Source: Corynebacterium meridianum
GTDB lineage: Bacteria > Actinomycetota > Actinomycetes > Mycobacteriales > Mycobacteriaceae
Length of the DNA: 64,000 nucleotides
Reading direction: 5' to 3'
Assembly (NCBI RefSeq): GCF_016342265.1
Contig: NZ_JAEIOS010000015.1
Location: forward strand, 186,001 to 250,000
In this document: positions 29,123-39,574 of the stretch, piece by piece
How the letters are laid out: each line of letters begins with the position of its first letter
Position numbering within the stretch: position 1 is the stretch's first letter
Made by a program: the position numbers and the translations under genes
Notes under the pieces: model-generated
The model's database searches: none
Seen by the model: the letters and a program-made list of their open reading frames with translations, nothing else
What the model was told of the DNA's origin: nothing

Positions 29123-30346
29123 ATGTACACCCCCGAGATGATCGGCACACCGCAGACCGGCTCAGCCACCCGCGTTCTCCTGCTCGGGGCAGGTGAACTG
29201 GGCAAGGAGGTCACGATCGCCTTCCAGCGTCTCGGGGTCGAGGTGCACGCGGCGGACCGGTACGACTGTGCGCCTGCGGGGCAGGTCGCCCACTCCCACC
29301 ACACCCTGGACATGACCGATGCGACGGCTGTGCGGTCACTCGTCGACGAGATCCGTCCGCACTTCATCGTCCCCGAAATCGAGGCCCTGGCCACCGACGC
29401 CCTCGTCGGGATCGAGGAGGAGGGACTCGCGACGGTCGTCCCCACCGCGCGCGCCACCCGGCTCACCATGAACCGCGAGGGTATCCGTCGCCTGGCTGCC
29501 GAGGAGCTCGGCCTGCCCACCAGCACATACGCCTTCGCCTCCACCCACGCGGAGTTCGTCGAGGCGGTCGGGGAGATGGGCTACCCGTGCGTGGTCAAGC
29601 CCGTCATGAGTTCCTCCGGGAAGGGCCAGAGCGTCATCCGCTCCGCGGACGACGTCGACGGTGCCTGGGAGCATGCGCGGGCCGGGGCCCGGGTCACGGG
29701 CGAGCGCGTCATCGTCGAGGGGTTCGTCGATTTCGACTACGAGATCACGCTGCTCACCGTGCGTTCCATCGATCCGGCGACCGGCCAACCGGCGACCTGG
29801 TTCTGTGAGCCGATCGGCCACCGCCAACAGGACGGCGACTACGTCGAGTCCTGGCAGCCGATGCGGATGAGCTCCGCCGCCGCGGACAACGCCCGATCCG
29901 TCGCCGCGCGCATCACCAACGCCCTCGGCGGGCGCGGGGTGTTCGGCGTGGAACTGTTCGTTTTGGGTGACGACGTCTACTTCTCGGAGGTCTCACCCCG
30001 ACCCCATGACACCGGCATGGTCACCATGGCGTCCCAGCGGTTCTCCGAGTTCGATCTCCACGCCCGCGCGATCCTCGGCCTGCCGATCGACGTCACCCTC
30101 ATCTCACCCGGTGCCTCCGCCGTCATCTACGGCGGCGTCGATGCCCCGGCCGTGAGCTACAGCGGCCTCGGGGCCGCACTCGCCGTGGCCGAGGCGGACG
30201 TCCGGCTCTTCGGCAAGCCGGAGGCGTTCACCCGTCGCCGGATGGGCGTCGCGCTGGCCACCGCCGAGGACACCTCCACCGCCCGCGAGCGGGCCACCGC
30301 CGCGGCCGCGGCCGTCGAGGTCCACGCCACCTCCGACCGGTACTGA
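29123..30346 (+). CDS. purT: Formate-dependent phosphoribosylglycinamide formyltransferase
   Basis: 407 aa ATP-grasp enzyme. Uses formate and ATP to formylate GAR in purine synthesis, an alternative to folate-dependent PurN. N-terminal [12 protein letters not shown]-grasp loop SSSGKGQS, the metal-binding [20 protein letters not shown] and the HDTGMVT segment are intact. ATG 29123 has GTGAGGA about 10 bp upstream, and GATACT near 29075 is a -10 candidate. Reading upstream of this ATG is not conserved and overlaps the divergent gene, so it was excluded. Confidence 0.95.
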   Translation: MYTPEMIGTPQTGSATRVLLLGAGELGKEVTIAFQRLGVEVHAADRYDCAPAGQVAHSHHTLDMTDATAVRSLVDEIRPHFIVPEIEALATDALVGIEEEGLATVVPTARATRLTMNREGIRRLAAEELGLPTSTYAFASTHAEFVEAVGEMGYPCVVKPVMSSSGKGQSVIRSADDVDGAWEHARAGARVTGERVIVEGFVDFDYEITLLTVRSIDPATGQPATWFCEPIGHRQQDGDYVESWQPMRMSSAAADNARSVAARITNALGGRGVFGVELFVLGDDVYFSEVSPRPHDTGMVTMASQRFSEFDLHARAILGLPIDVTLISPGASAVIYGGVDAPAVSYSGLGAALAVAEADVRLFGKPEAFTRRRMGVALATAEDTSTARERATAAAAAVEVHATSDRY

Positions 30347-30384
30347 GCCGGGAGCCCGGAGGGCTCCGGAGGGGAGGGGGTCGT

Positions 30385-30891
30385 TCAGCCCGCCGGTCGC
30401 ACCATCGGCAGGTGCATCATCCCGTCCCAGTCGAATTCGTCACCGCAGACCCGGAACCCGTAGCTCTCGTAGTAGTCCCGGAGCGGGGTCTGCGCGGTCA
30501 GCGCGACATCTGCGTCCGGGTTTTGCTCCTTCGCGAGCTTCAGCGCATCCTTCATGATCGCGGCGCCCAGCCCGGTACCGCGTGAGCCGGGGGCCAGGCA
30601 GAACCGTCCGAACTGCCAGAGAACGCGGTCATCGTCGATGTCGACCCCGCCGCCGCACTTCGCCCGGAACCCGGCACCGGTGTCCGGGTGGATGCGGGCG
30701 TAGCCGGCCAGGGCGCCGGCACGGTCGTTGGCCCGGATGTGGAACGTGTCCGGTAGCGCGTCGGTGTCGTCGATCTCCGCGTAGGGGCACTGCTGCTCGT
30801 TGACGAAGACATCCACCCGCAGCTTGTAGATGCGGTGCACCTCGAGGGCGCTCATCTGGTTCAGATTGGACACGGTGAAGTAGGTGTTCAT
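30385..30891 (-). CDS. GNAT acetyltransferase, ElaA family
   Basis: 168 aa. ElaA-type features: LRVDVFVNEQQCPYAEIDD near the N-terminus, IHPDTG, FGRFCLAPGSRGTGLGAAIM (acetyl-CoA loop RGTGLG) and YYESYGF. Substrate unknown. ATG 30891 is 7 bp after TATGCT (30899-30904), which argues for this start and a leaderless message over ATG 30903. Confidence 0.85.
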   Translation of the reverse strand: MNTYFTVSNLNQMSALEVHRIYKLRVDVFVNEQQCPYAEIDDTDALPDTFHIRANDRAGALAGYARIHPDTGAGFRAKCGGGVDIDDDRVLWQFGRFCLAPGSRGTGLGAAIMKDALKLAKEQNPDADVALTAQTPLRDYYESYGFRVCGDEFDWDGMMHLPMVRPAG

Positions 30892-31017
30892 TCCCTCGAG
30901 CATACTGTCAGCCACCCGCGTCACCCCGGTCCCGGTGGGATGCCCCGAAAACCGCGAAGCCCCGTTCCCCGCGGAGGGCACGGGTGGCGACGGGACGCGG
31001 AGTCGGTGTGCGTGAGG

Positions 31018-32394
31018 CTAGTCCTGCTTCGCCTTGGCGTGGGCGACCATGTCCTCCCACTCGACGATCTTCTTGCGTTCGCGGCCCTCGGCCTCGCCGG
31101 CCTTACGCTCCGCGGCGTCCAGGCGGTGCCAGCCATCCCACGTGGTGTACTCGATGCCCCTGCCGCTGAGGAACTCGAGGACGGCATCCTCATCCGGGTT
31201 GGCGGCCGGGGTCAGGGTGCCGTTCGCCCAGTCGGCCAGCAGCATCTCGGTGGTCTCCTTGGCGTCCCCCTTGGTGTTGCCGATGAGACCGACCGGACCG
31301 CGCTTGATCCAGCCGGTCGCGTAGTAGCCGGCGATCGGTGCGCCGGACTCCGGGTCGAGGACGTGTCCGCCGTCATTCGGGATGACGTTGCGGACGGTGT
31401 CGAACGGGACGTCGGTGACCGGATCGGAACGGTAACCCACGGCACGGTAGACGGCCTGGACGTCCCAGGTGGTGTACTTGCCGGTGCCGCGGACATTGCC
31501 GGTTCCGTCGAGTTCGGTGCGCTCGGTGGTGAACCCGACGACGTGGCCGTCCTCACCGACGATCTCGACCGGGGACTCGAAGAAGTGGATGAACAACTTG
31601 TGCGGAGCGCCCTTGGGGTCGCGGATCGCGTACTGCTCGATGACGGAGCAGACGAGATCGGTGGTCTTCGAATTGCGGCGGGCCTCGATCGAGGCCTCGT
31701 CGTAGTCGATGTCCTCGGGGTCGACGACGACCTCGATGGTGTCGGAGTGGTCGAGCTCCTTGAGCTCCAACGGGGTGAACTTCGCCTGGGCGGGGCCGCG
31801 CCGGCCGAAGACGTGGACCTCGGTGGCCTGGTTGTTCTTCAGGCACTCGTAGACGTTGTCCGGGATCTCGGTGACGTGGAGTTCGTCGCCAGTCTTTGCG
31901 AGGACGCGGGCGATGTCGAGTGCGACGTTGCCGACACCGACGACAGCGACGGACTTCGCGGACAGGTCCCACTCGCGGGAGAAGTCCGGGTTGCCGTCGT
32001 AGAAACCGACGAACTCTCCGGCGCCGTAGTGCTCGGGGAGATCGGAGCCGGGAATGTCGAGATCCCGGTCGCCCGTCGCACCCGTGGAGAAGACCACGGC
32101 GTCGTAGTACTCCTTCAGCTCCTCGACGGTGACGTCCCTGCCGATGTCGACGTTGCCGAGGAGTCGCAGCTCCGGCTTGTCCAGCACCTTGTGCAGTGAC
32201 ATGACGATGCCCTTGATGCGCGGGTGGTCGGGGGCGACGCCGTAGCGGATCAGACCGAACGGCGCGGGCATGCGCTCGTATAGATCGATGGTGACATCGG
32301 TGTCGGACTTCATCAGCAGATCGGAGGCGTAGATGCCGGCTGGGCCGGCTCCGATCACGGCTACCCGGAGGGGACGAGACATATCAGTGGACAT
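31018..32394 (-). CDS. fprA: Ferredoxin/adrenodoxin-type NADP+ reductase
   Basis: 458 aa. FAD-binding GAGPAGIYASDLL, a YGVAPDHPRIK motif and NADP-binding VVGVGNVALDIARVL match FprA, which passes electrons from NADPH to ferredoxin. Starts at ATG 32394, or ATG 32382 with AAGGA about 11 bp upstream; both are credible. A minus-strand -10 candidate TACAGT lies near 32446. The order fprA | pta-ackA is that of C. glutamicum. Confidence 0.93.
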   Translation of the reverse strand: MSTDMSRPLRVAVIGAGPAGIYASDLLMKSDTDVTIDLYERMPAPFGLIRYGVAPDHPRIKGIVMSLHKVLDKPELRLLGNVDIGRDVTVEELKEYYDAVVFSTGATGDRDLDIPGSDLPEHYGAGEFVGFYDGNPDFSREWDLSAKSVAVVGVGNVALDIARVLAKTGDELHVTEIPDNVYECLKNNQATEVHVFGRRGPAQAKFTPLELKELDHSDTIEVVVDPEDIDYDEASIEARRNSKTTDLVCSVIEQYAIRDPKGAPHKLFIHFFESPVEIVGEDGHVVGFTTERTELDGTGNVRGTGKYTTWDVQAVYRAVGYRSDPVTDVPFDTVRNVIPNDGGHVLDPESGAPIAGYYATGWIKRGPVGLIGNTKGDAKETTEMLLADWANGTLTPAANPDEDAVLEFLSGRGIEYTTWDGWHRLDAAERKAGEAEGRERKKIVEWEDMVAHAKAKQD

Positions 32395-32852
32395 CCTTGG
32401 TGAAATCGTCGAGGACAGAACGGAAAATAGACAGCTCTGACTACTGTACGCGGTCGGTGCGGAATCATGCCAGGATATCCTTCACGGCCGCCGATGGCGG
32501 TAGTCCGGGTCACTTTTTTACCGCAGTTGTGCGTATCGGAGACCTGATGGGCTTCTCAAGGGTCGGGCGGCGGGGGATAGGGGTGCCTCGCGGCCGGAAG
32601 GTGTGGAACCTCACGCCCGGGGAAAACGGGGCTGTGTGCAGGGGTGTTTCCGGGACTTTCTCCGCGCCGTGCCGTTCCGAATCGGCCCGGGTCCCCGGTA
32701 ACGGGTGTCGGGCGGAGTTTCCGCGTCTAAACTATGTAGTGAATCACAGACAATGACAGAGGCCAGCCTGTGCCACAATGCAGGTGTCCCGGCCGCATGA
32801 CGCGTCACGCTGTGGCCGCATGCGCCCGCGCGACACACAGAAAGGACTCCAC
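32395..32852. other. Divergent control region between fprA and pta
   Basis: 458 bp. No convincing gene: an ORF at 32397-32756 has no RBS and no recognisable sequence. The region holds a likely fprA promoter (TACAGT on the minus strand near 32446) and a likely pta promoter (TATGTA near 32736 in AAACTATGTAGTGAATC), giving a pta leader of about 105 nt. Runs of G (32568-32585) resemble the G-rich half-sites of RamA, a known regulator of acetate genes, but this is weak. Confidence 0.5.
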
Positions 32853-34232
32853 GTGACTTCCTCACCCCGCCCCGTGCTGCTCACCGCAGCAGGCCGCAAC
32901 CTCAACGAGATCGACACCGAATCCCTCGCAGAGCGCCTGGGTCTGGAGGTCCGCCCGCTCATCGCCGGAGACGTGACGGTGTCCGGCGTCATCGGTTCGG
33001 ATCCGCTGGGGGCGGGCACCCCGTTGCTCGTCGGCACCGGAAGCGTCTCCTTCGACTCCCGGTGTGCCGCGGCACTCGGGGTACCTCTGCTCATCGCCAC
33101 GGGACCGGATTCGACGCTCGCGGACCTCGCCGTCGCAGAGGCGGAGGAACACGGCGCGACCGTCATCACCGTCGCCGACCCGGCGGACGGTTCCGCGCTG
33201 GACGCCATCGCCACCGAGCTGGGGGAGAGCACCCCGGAACCGGTGATGAGCCCCGCACTGTTCGAGCACTGGCTGCTCGGCCAGGCGCGCGCGAAGCGAA
33301 CCCACATCGTCCTGCCCGAAGGCGAGGATGACCGGATCCTGACCGCTGCGCATCAGCTGCTGGCGCAGGACGTCTGCGAGCTGACCATCCTCGGCGATGT
33401 GGAGGACATCCGACGTCGGGCCGCGGATCTCGGGCTCGACCTCTCCGCCGCACACCTGGTCAACCACCTGACCGACCCCGACGCCGAGGTCTTCGCCGAG
33501 GAGTTCGCCGAACTGCGCAAGGCCAAGGGCGTCACCCTCGAGCAGGCGCGCGAGACCATGCGGGACATCTCCTACTACGCCACCATGATGATCCACACCG
33601 GCCGCGCCGACGGCATGGTGTCCGGTGCCGCCCACACCACCGCCCACACCATCAAGCCCTCGCTCCAGATCATCAAGACCGCGCCGGGCGTGAGCTTCGT
33701 GTCCTCCATCTTCCTCATGGTGCTGCAGGGCAAGCTGTGGTCCTTCGGCGACTGTGCCGTCATGCCCAATCCCACCGCCGCTGAGCTCGGCGAGATCGCC
33801 GTGGTCTCCGCCCGCACGGCGGCACAGTTCGGTATCGACCCGAAGGTCGCCGTGCTGTCGTACTCCACCGGCAGCTCCGGCAGCGGCGAGGACGTCGACC
33901 GCGCGGCCCGGGCCGTCGCCGCCGCCCGGGAACTCGATCCGTCCGTCGCCGTCGACGGGCCCCTCCAGTTCGATGCCGCCATCGACCCCGGGGTGGCGAA
34001 GAAGAAGATGCCCGAATCCGCCGTCGCCGGTCGGGCCAACGTCCTCGTGTTCCCCGACCTCGAGGCCGGAAACATCGCGTACAAGGCGGTCCAGCGCACC
34101 GCCGACGCACTCGCCGTCGGCCCCGTGCTGCAGGGCCTGAAGAAACCCGTCAACGACCTTTCCCGTGGCGCGACCGTGCGTGACATCGTCAACACCGTCG
34201 CCATCACCGCGATCCAGGCAGGAGCAAAGTAA
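32853..34232 (+). CDS. pta: Phosphate acetyltransferase
   Basis: 459 aa. Converts acetyl phosphate and CoA to acetyl-CoA and phosphate, allowing acetate use or overflow with AckA. Short N-terminal domain (1-130) then the catalytic PTA_PTB domain (about 140-455), with [37 protein letters not shown] and [13 protein letters not shown]. This is the shorter corynebacterial form, lacking much of the N-terminal region of E. coli Pta. GTG 32853 has AAAGGA 8 bp upstream. Overlaps ackA by one base (TAATG). Confidence 0.96.
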   Translation: MTSSPRPVLLTAAGRNLNEIDTESLAERLGLEVRPLIAGDVTVSGVIGSDPLGAGTPLLVGTGSVSFDSRCAAALGVPLLIATGPDSTLADLAVAEAEEHGATVITVADPADGSALDAIATELGESTPEPVMSPALFEHWLLGQARAKRTHIVLPEGEDDRILTAAHQLLAQDVCELTILGDVEDIRRRAADLGLDLSAAHLVNHLTDPDAEVFAEEFAELRKAKGVTLEQARETMRDISYYATMMIHTGRADGMVSGAAHTTAHTIKPSLQIIKTAPGVSFVSSIFLMVLQGKLWSFGDCAVMPNPTAAELGEIAVVSARTAAQFGIDPKVAVLSYSTGSSGSGEDVDRAARAVAAARELDPSVAVDGPLQFDAAIDPGVAKKKMPESAVAGRANVLVFPDLEAGNIAYKAVQRTADALAVGPVLQGLKKPVNDLSRGATVRDIVNTVAITAIQAGAK

Positions 34233-35440
34233 TGTCCGACCTCGCACTCGTCCTCAACTCGGGGTCGTCGTCGATCAAGTTCCAGCTGGTCGATCCGGAG
34301 CGCCACGCCACCGATGAGCCCTTCGCCTCCGGCCTCGTCGAGCAGATCGGCGAACCGGAGGGGCGGGTCACCCTGAAGTACGCGGGGGAGACCCACACCA
34401 CCACCGCGCCGATTCCGGACCACAACGTCGGTCTGGACATGGCGTTCGAGCTGATGAACGAACACGGCTGCGGCCCCGCAGAGGTGGAGATCACCGCCGT
34501 CGGCCACCGCGTCGTCCACGGCGGCATCCTGTTCTCCTCACCCGAGATCATCACCGACGAGATCCTCGGCATGATCCGGGACCTGATCCCCCTCGCGCCC
34601 CTGCACAACCCCGCGAACATCAACGGCATCGAGGTCGCCCGTCGGATCCTCCCCGACGTCCCGCACGTCGCGGTGTTCGACACCGGCTTCTACCACTCGA
34701 TGCCACCGGCGGCCGCGCTCTACGCCATCAACAAGGACGTCGCGGCGGAGCACGGCATCCGACGCTACGGCTTCCACGGGACCAGCCACGAGTACGTCTC
34801 CAGGCATGTCCCGGAGATGCTCGGTCGGCCCGCCGAGGAGGTCAACCAGATCACCCTGCACCTGGGCAACGGGGCATCGGCGACCGCGGTCCGCGGCGGC
34901 CGCGCCATCGACACCTCCATGGGCATGACGCCGCTCGCGGGCCTCGTCATGGGGACCCGGTCCGGCGACATCGACCCAGGTATCGTCTTCCACCTGCACC
35001 GCTCCGCGGGCATGTCCATCGACGAGATCGACCGCCTGCTCAACCGCGACTCCGGTGTGAAGGGCATCTCCGGGGTCAACGACTTCCGCGCACTCGGTGA
35101 GCTCATCGAGGAGCACAACGAGGACGCGTTCCTCGCCTACAACGTCTACATCCACCAGCTGCGCCGCTACATCGGCAGCTACATGATCGCCCTCGGGCGG
35201 GTCGACGCGATCACGTTCACCGCCGGTGTCGGCGAGAACGCCGCAAACGTGCGCGCGGACGCGATGGCGAACCTGGAGAACTTCGGCATCCGGATCGACC
35301 CGGAGCGCAACGCCGAACGCAGCAGCCTCGCCCGGGAGATCTCCACCGACGACTCCCCGGTCAAGGTATTCGTCATCCCGACGAACGAGGAGCTGGCCAT
35401 CGCCCGCTACGCGGTCGAGCTCGCCAACCGCAGCCGTTGA
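34232..35440 (+). CDS. ackA: Acetate kinase
   Basis: 402 aa. Interconverts acetate plus ATP and acetyl phosphate. Family motifs [48 protein letters not shown] and FTAGVGENA are intact. Its start shares a base with the pta stop, so the pair is translationally coupled. A strong hairpin follows. Confidence 0.97.
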   Translation: MSDLALVLNSGSSSIKFQLVDPERHATDEPFASGLVEQIGEPEGRVTLKYAGETHTTTAPIPDHNVGLDMAFELMNEHGCGPAEVEITAVGHRVVHGGILFSSPEIITDEILGMIRDLIPLAPLHNPANINGIEVARRILPDVPHVAVFDTGFYHSMPPAAALYAINKDVAAEHGIRRYGFHGTSHEYVSRHVPEMLGRPAEEVNQITLHLGNGASATAVRGGRAIDTSMGMTPLAGLVMGTRSGDIDPGIVFHLHRSAGMSIDEIDRLLNRDSGVKGISGVNDFRALGELIEEHNEDAFLAYNVYIHQLRRYIGSYMIALGRVDAITFTAGVGENAANVRADAMANLENFGIRIDPERNAERSSLAREISTDDSPVKVFVIPTNEELAIARYAVELANRSR

Positions 35441-35449
35441 GTCCACGCG

Positions 35450-35492
35450 GCACGGTGGGTGGGAGACGGTGCATCACCGTCCCCCACCGTGC
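35450..35492 (+). terminator. Terminator of pta-ackA
   Basis: Long hairpin: outer arms GCACGGTGGG / CCCACCGTGC and inner arms GACGGTG / CACCGTC around CAT. No long T-run. Confidence 0.8.
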
Positions 35493-35577
35493 TCGATCTG
35501 ATGGTGCGCAGACACCGTTCCGTGAGGAGGACACCCGGGGAGCCCCGCGATCCCGCACGCGGCACCTGTTCCCGGCG

Positions 35578-36477
35578 TCAGATACCCACGTCGAGGTCGT
35601 TGAAGTCCTCCAGTTTCGCGCCCTCGGCGAGCCTCTTCTCGTAGAACCTCTTGCGGGCCCGGTCGATCTCGTCGTTGCCCACGCCGATGCGCCAGTAGCC
35701 GGCGACGGCAACCCGGGATTTGTCCATGCCGACCTCTTTGCGCAGGTAGCTGCGGATCGAGGCCATCTCCGCGCGCTCCCCGGCCGCCCACACGACGTAC
35801 GAGGTGGGTTCCGGCAGTTCTCTCGCGTGAGTCTCCAACGGCCGGGGGTCGTCGGTGTCCGCCGGATCGATGTGGGTCAACCGGAGGCCGCCAGGGATGG
35901 GTATCTCGTCGACGGCGGCACTGTCCCCGGTGGCGAGATACAGCTCGCCGGTGAGTTCCCCGTCGGCGTGGTCGAAGATGCTCACGAGCGCGGGGATGGC
36001 GGTGGCGTCGGCGAACAGTGCCACCGGCTCACCGGGGTCGTGCTGCGGGACGCCGAAGTGCACCCTGGGACCGGTGAGCGAGAACTCCATGCCGGTGTGG
36101 GCGTCGCGGCTGAACAGCATCATCGGGGAGTCGTGTTCGTGCTGCACGATGTCGACGACGATTTCCTCGGTGTCCGCGAGATAGTCACGCACGGTGTAGA
36201 CGCGGGTGTGGTTTCCGTACCGTTCCGACAGATACAGCCGGATCGCGACGTTGGCGCTGTTCCACGCCGGATTGGCGCTCGACCCGGGTATTTTCGCGGT
36301 GATCCGCACGATCGACGGGCAGGGTCCGGACACCGAGGTGATCACCGCGGTGTGGTCGTCGATGTCCCGGTCGTGTTCACTGTTGCGCAGGTGGACCGGG
36401 GGCCGCCCGGTGTCGAAGCGGTTCGCCGCGCCCGGGGTGACATGGCTCTCTGCGTCGGTGGTCTGGTCATTCGTCAC
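35578..36477 (-). CDS. Siderophore-interacting protein (ViuB-type ferric reductase)
   Basis: 299 aa. Flavoprotein of the SIP family: FAD-binding HTRVYTVRDY, NAD(P)H-binding ADATAIPALVSI and C-terminal GYWRIG. Such proteins reduce Fe(III)-siderophores in the cytoplasm to free iron. GTG 36477 overlaps the upstream ATPase stop (GTGA), making it the last gene of the five-gene iron operon. Confidence 0.92.
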   Translation of the reverse strand: MTNDQTTDAESHVTPGAANRFDTGRPPVHLRNSEHDRDIDDHTAVITSVSGPCPSIVRITAKIPGSSANPAWNSANVAIRLYLSERYGNHTRVYTVRDYLADTEEIVVDIVQHEHDSPMMLFSRDAHTGMEFSLTGPRVHFGVPQHDPGEPVALFADATAIPALVSIFDHADGELTGELYLATGDSAAVDEIPIPGGLRLTHIDPADTDDPRPLETHARELPEPTSYVVWAAGERAEMASIRSYLRKEVGMDKSRVAVAGYWRIGVGNDEIDRARKRFYEKRLAEGAKLEDFNDLDVGI

Positions 36478-37391
36478 GGCTGTTCCTCTCGGGGATTGTC
36501 CGGTTTATCCGATGGATCGTGGGCCGTCGATGGCCCATCTCGGCGTGCGGCGCCACGCCGGGTACGGGGCACGATGAGCGGCCTGCCGGTGTCCGGATCC
36601 CGCAGTATCCGGGCGTCGAGGTCGAACACCTCGCGGAGCATGTCGAGGGTGAACACGTCCTCCGGATGCCCCCGGGTGATGACGCTGCCGCTCTTCATGG
36701 CGATGACGTGGGTGGCGTAGCGGGCGGCCATATTCAGGTCGTGCAGCACCGCGACGAGGGTCCGGCCCCGGGCGTGCAGGGAGGCGCACAGATCGAGGAC
36801 GTCCGCCTGGGTGGAGACGTCCAGGAAGGTCGTCGGCTCGTCGAGGAGCATCACCCGGGTGTCCTGGGCCAGCACCATCGCGATCCAGGCGCGTTGCCGC
36901 TGCCCGCCGGAGAGCTCGTCGAGCCGTGCCCCAGCGAGTTCCGCCAGACCGGTGTGGATGAGCGCGTCATCGACGGCACGTTCGTCCGCGGCGGAGAACT
37001 GGGAAAGGATGTGCTGGTGCGGGTAGCGGCCCCGACTGACCAGATCGGCGACGGTGATGCCCTCCGGGTTGATCGGGGACTGTGGCAGGACTCCGACGGC
37101 GCGCGCGATACGCTTCGTCGACATCCGCGACATGTCCCTGCCGTCGACGAGAACGCGGCCCTGACTGGGTCTGAGCATGCGGGAGAAGGTCTTCAGCAGC
37201 GTCGATTTGCCGCAACCGTTGGGGCCGATGATCGCGGTGAACTCCAGGTGGGGGAGATCCAGGGTGAGGTCACGGATGATGGGGTCCCCGTCGTAGCCGA
37301 CGGTGACGTTCTCCAGCGCGAGGCGGACCGGTTCCGCGGGATCCGGTGACCGTCCGTCGGCGGACCTGTGGTGTCGTGTCTTCTCCGTCAT
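36474..37391 (-). CDS. Iron-siderophore ABC importer ATPase (FepC type)
   Basis: 305 aa. Walker A (GPNGCGKST), LPQSPINPEG, signature LSGGQRQRAW, Walker B VMLLDEPTTFLD and switch His (LHDLNMAARY) are complete and FepC/FhuC-like. The C-terminal 30 residues are charged and probably disordered. Lies 50 bp after the permease gene and overlaps the reductase gene by 4 bp. Confidence 0.93.
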   Translation of the reverse strand: MTEKTRHHRSADGRSPDPAEPVRLALENVTVGYDGDPIIRDLTLDLPHLEFTAIIGPNGCGKSTLLKTFSRMLRPSQGRVLVDGRDMSRMSTKRIARAVGVLPQSPINPEGITVADLVSRGRYPHQHILSQFSAADERAVDDALIHTGLAELAGARLDELSGGQRQRAWIAMVLAQDTRVMLLDEPTTFLDVSTQADVLDLCASLHARGRTLVAVLHDLNMAARYATHVIAMKSGSVITRGHPEDVFTLDMLREVFDLDARILRDPDTGRPLIVPRTRRGAARRDGPSTAHDPSDKPDNPREEQP

Positions 37392-37441
37392 CCTCGGTTG
37401 CCGTCTCCTGTCTTCGGTGTGGGGCGGGTGGGTGGCATCTG

Positions 37442-38500
37442 TCAGGTCCTAGTGTTCGGGCGGGTGAGCAGCAGCAGGAGATACCCGCCGCCGAGTACAC
37501 CGGTGACGAGACCGACAGGGGTACGCAGGCCGATGTCGATGTGCTGGGTCGCGTGGTCGGCGAGCAGGAGCAGCACCGCGCCGGTGATGAACGAATGGAG
37601 GATCGTGACCCCGGGGATGCGGGTGATGAATCGTGCGATGTGCGGGCCGGCCAGGGCGATGAACGCGATGGGGCCGGCGACCGCCGTTGCGATGCAGGCC
37701 GCCAGCGTCGCGAGGATGATCGCGGCGAGCCGGGTTCGTTCCACCGGCACACCGAGACCGTACGCCGCGGAGTCACCGAGCTCGATCGTGTCCACGGCAC
37801 GCCGCAGCACCGCAAGACCGGGGAGGAGGACGGTGGCGGCGAGAAACACCGATCGGGCGTGTTCCCAGCCACGACCGGACAGGGATCCTGCCCGCCAGTC
37901 CTGGACCTGGGTCGCGAGGCTGAGCTCCGAGGTCAGCAGCATGAAGTCCAGGACCGCCGACACCGTCGCCGCGACCCCGATTCCGACGAGCACCAACCGG
38001 ATCCCGTTCGCGGAACCGCGGGTTCGGGCGAGCGTGTAGACGACCGCGGCCGTGAGCAGGCCACCCGCCGTCGCGGCGATCGCGACGGGCAACACGTCGG
38101 GGGACACGAACAGGATGGTCAGTCCGGCGGCGGTGGCTGCGCCGGCGGTGAACCCGATGATGTCCGGTGAACCGAGGACGTTGCGGCTCAGGGACTGGAA
38201 CACCGCACCGGACACGCCGAGCAGGCCGCCGACACACGTCGCCGTCAGCGCCCTGGGTAGCGCCCGCGATTGGATGGACCGGACGCTGCGCGCGTCACCG
38301 TCGCCGACGACCGCCCGCAGGGTCTGCTCGGGTGACAGCTCGGCGCGGACCGACAGCAGAGCGAGAAAAACGACGCCGACGAGGATGACCAGTCCGAGGA
38401 CACCCATGACCGTGCCCCTCGGGGAATAGGTGACGGACGCCGGCCCGACGCGTACTGCGTGGATCACCGAGCCACTTATCCTCCGGTTTCCGGGATTCAC
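37442..38500 (-). CDS. Iron-siderophore ABC importer permease (FepG/FecD type)
   Basis: 352 aa, FecCD family with about nine or ten membrane helices. Family motifs SRALPRALTATCVGG, SRNVLGSPDIIGF and AGPIAFIALAGPHIAR are present. The GTG start at 38500 overlaps the preceding permease stop by 4 bp (GTGA). Pairs with the next gene to form the channel. Confidence 0.9.
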   Translation of the reverse strand: MNPGNRRISGSVIHAVRVGPASVTYSPRGTVMGVLGLVILVGVVFLALLSVRAELSPEQTLRAVVGDGDARSVRSIQSRALPRALTATCVGGLLGVSGAVFQSLSRNVLGSPDIIGFTAGAATAAGLTILFVSPDVLPVAIAATAGGLLTAAVVYTLARTRGSANGIRLVLVGIGVAATVSAVLDFMLLTSELSLATQVQDWRAGSLSGRGWEHARSVFLAATVLLPGLAVLRRAVDTIELGDSAAYGLGVPVERTRLAAIILATLAACIATAVAGPIAFIALAGPHIARFITRIPGVTILHSFITGAVLLLLADHATQHIDIGLRTPVGLVTGVLGGGYLLLLLTRPNTRT

Positions 38501-39558
38501 AGGTTCACCGCCCTCCGCGAGCGCACCAGCGCGATGAACACCGGCCCGCCGAGCAGTGCGGTGGCGATACCCGTCTGCAGTTCCGCGGGGGCGATGATCA
38601 CCTTGCCCGCGACGTCCGTGGCCACCAGCAGCGCAGCTCCGATCGCCATGATCGCCGGCATGAGCACCCGGTTGTCCGGTCCGGTCAGTCGTCGGGCGAG
38701 GTGCGGTGCCGCGAGCCCCACGAAGGAGATCGGGCCCGCCGCGGCGGTGGCCGCGCCGGCCAGCATGACCACCGCGACCGCGGTGCTCAGCCGGACCAGG
38801 CCGATCCGGACACCGAGGCCCACCGCCGATTCCTCCCCCAGCCCCATCGCGTTGAGGGGACGGGCCAGGAGGAGGGCTAGTAGACAACCGACGACAATGA
38901 ATGGCAGCACGGCCGTCAGTACGTCGAGGCTCCTGCCCTGCAGGGAACCGATAGCCCAGAACCGGAAATGCTCGAAGACGGTGTAGTTGCTGAGGAGGAT
39001 CATCGAGATGACGGAGCTCAACGCCATGGTGAACGCAGCTCCCGCGAGGGCGAGCCGCGCCGGGGACGCCGCACCCCGGGACACCGAACCCAGCAGGTAC
39101 ACCACCACGGACACGATGGCCGCTCCGGCGAACGCCCACCACACGTACCCGGACACGGTGCTGACCCCGGCGTATCCGATGGCGATGCACACGGCCAGTG
39201 ACGCCCCCGCGTTGATTCCGAGGATGCCCGGATCGGCGAGGGGGTTGCGGGTCAGGGCCTGGATCAGGCCGCCGGCGAGGCCGAGGCACAGACCGACGAC
39301 GATCCCCAGCGCGATCCGGGGCAGCCGTGACCTCACGATGATGAGATGGTCCGGATTCGTCGGGTCGAAGGCGGTGATCGCCCCGATGACCACCGACGGT
39401 TCAACCGGATGCGAACCGGTGAACAGCCCGGCGAGGGTCGCCGTGAGCACCACGCCGAGGCTCCCGGCGATCACCGCCCACATCCGGCCGCGGTGGTGGA
39501 CTGCCCGCTGCTGGTTCCGTGGATCGGCGGTGGGGGCACTGTTCCGGGGAATCGGCAT
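38497..39558 (-). CDS. Iron-siderophore ABC importer permease (FepD/FecC type)
   Basis: 353 aa, FecCD family. Motifs RLPRIALGIVVGLCLG, TRNPLADPGILGINAG and AGPISFVGLAAPHLAR are conserved. ATG 39558 lies 16 bp after the binding-protein stop. Forms a heterodimer with the downstream permease. Confidence 0.9.
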   Translation of the reverse strand: MPIPRNSAPTADPRNQQRAVHHRGRMWAVIAGSLGVVLTATLAGLFTGSHPVEPSVVIGAITAFDPTNPDHLIIVRSRLPRIALGIVVGLCLGLAGGLIQALTRNPLADPGILGINAGASLAVCIAIGYAGVSTVSGYVWWAFAGAAIVSVVVYLLGSVSRGAASPARLALAGAAFTMALSSVISMILLSNYTVFEHFRFWAIGSLQGRSLDVLTAVLPFIVVGCLLALLLARPLNAMGLGEESAVGLGVRIGLVRLSTAVAVVMLAGAATAAAGPISFVGLAAPHLARRLTGPDNRVLMPAIMAIGAALLVATDVAGKVIIAPAELQTGIATALLGGPVFIALVRSRRAVNL

Positions 39559-39574
39559 CGTGAACTGTGCTGAT

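Noticed and set aside
32733..32755. Possible GlxR site upstream of pta (TGTAGTGAATCACA)
   Set aside because: The spacing between half-sites is wrong for the TGTGA-N6-TCACA consensus and one half is imperfect.
32397..32756. 119-aa open frame between fprA and pta
   Set aside because: No RBS, no family resemblance, and it covers the likely promoters of both flanking genes.
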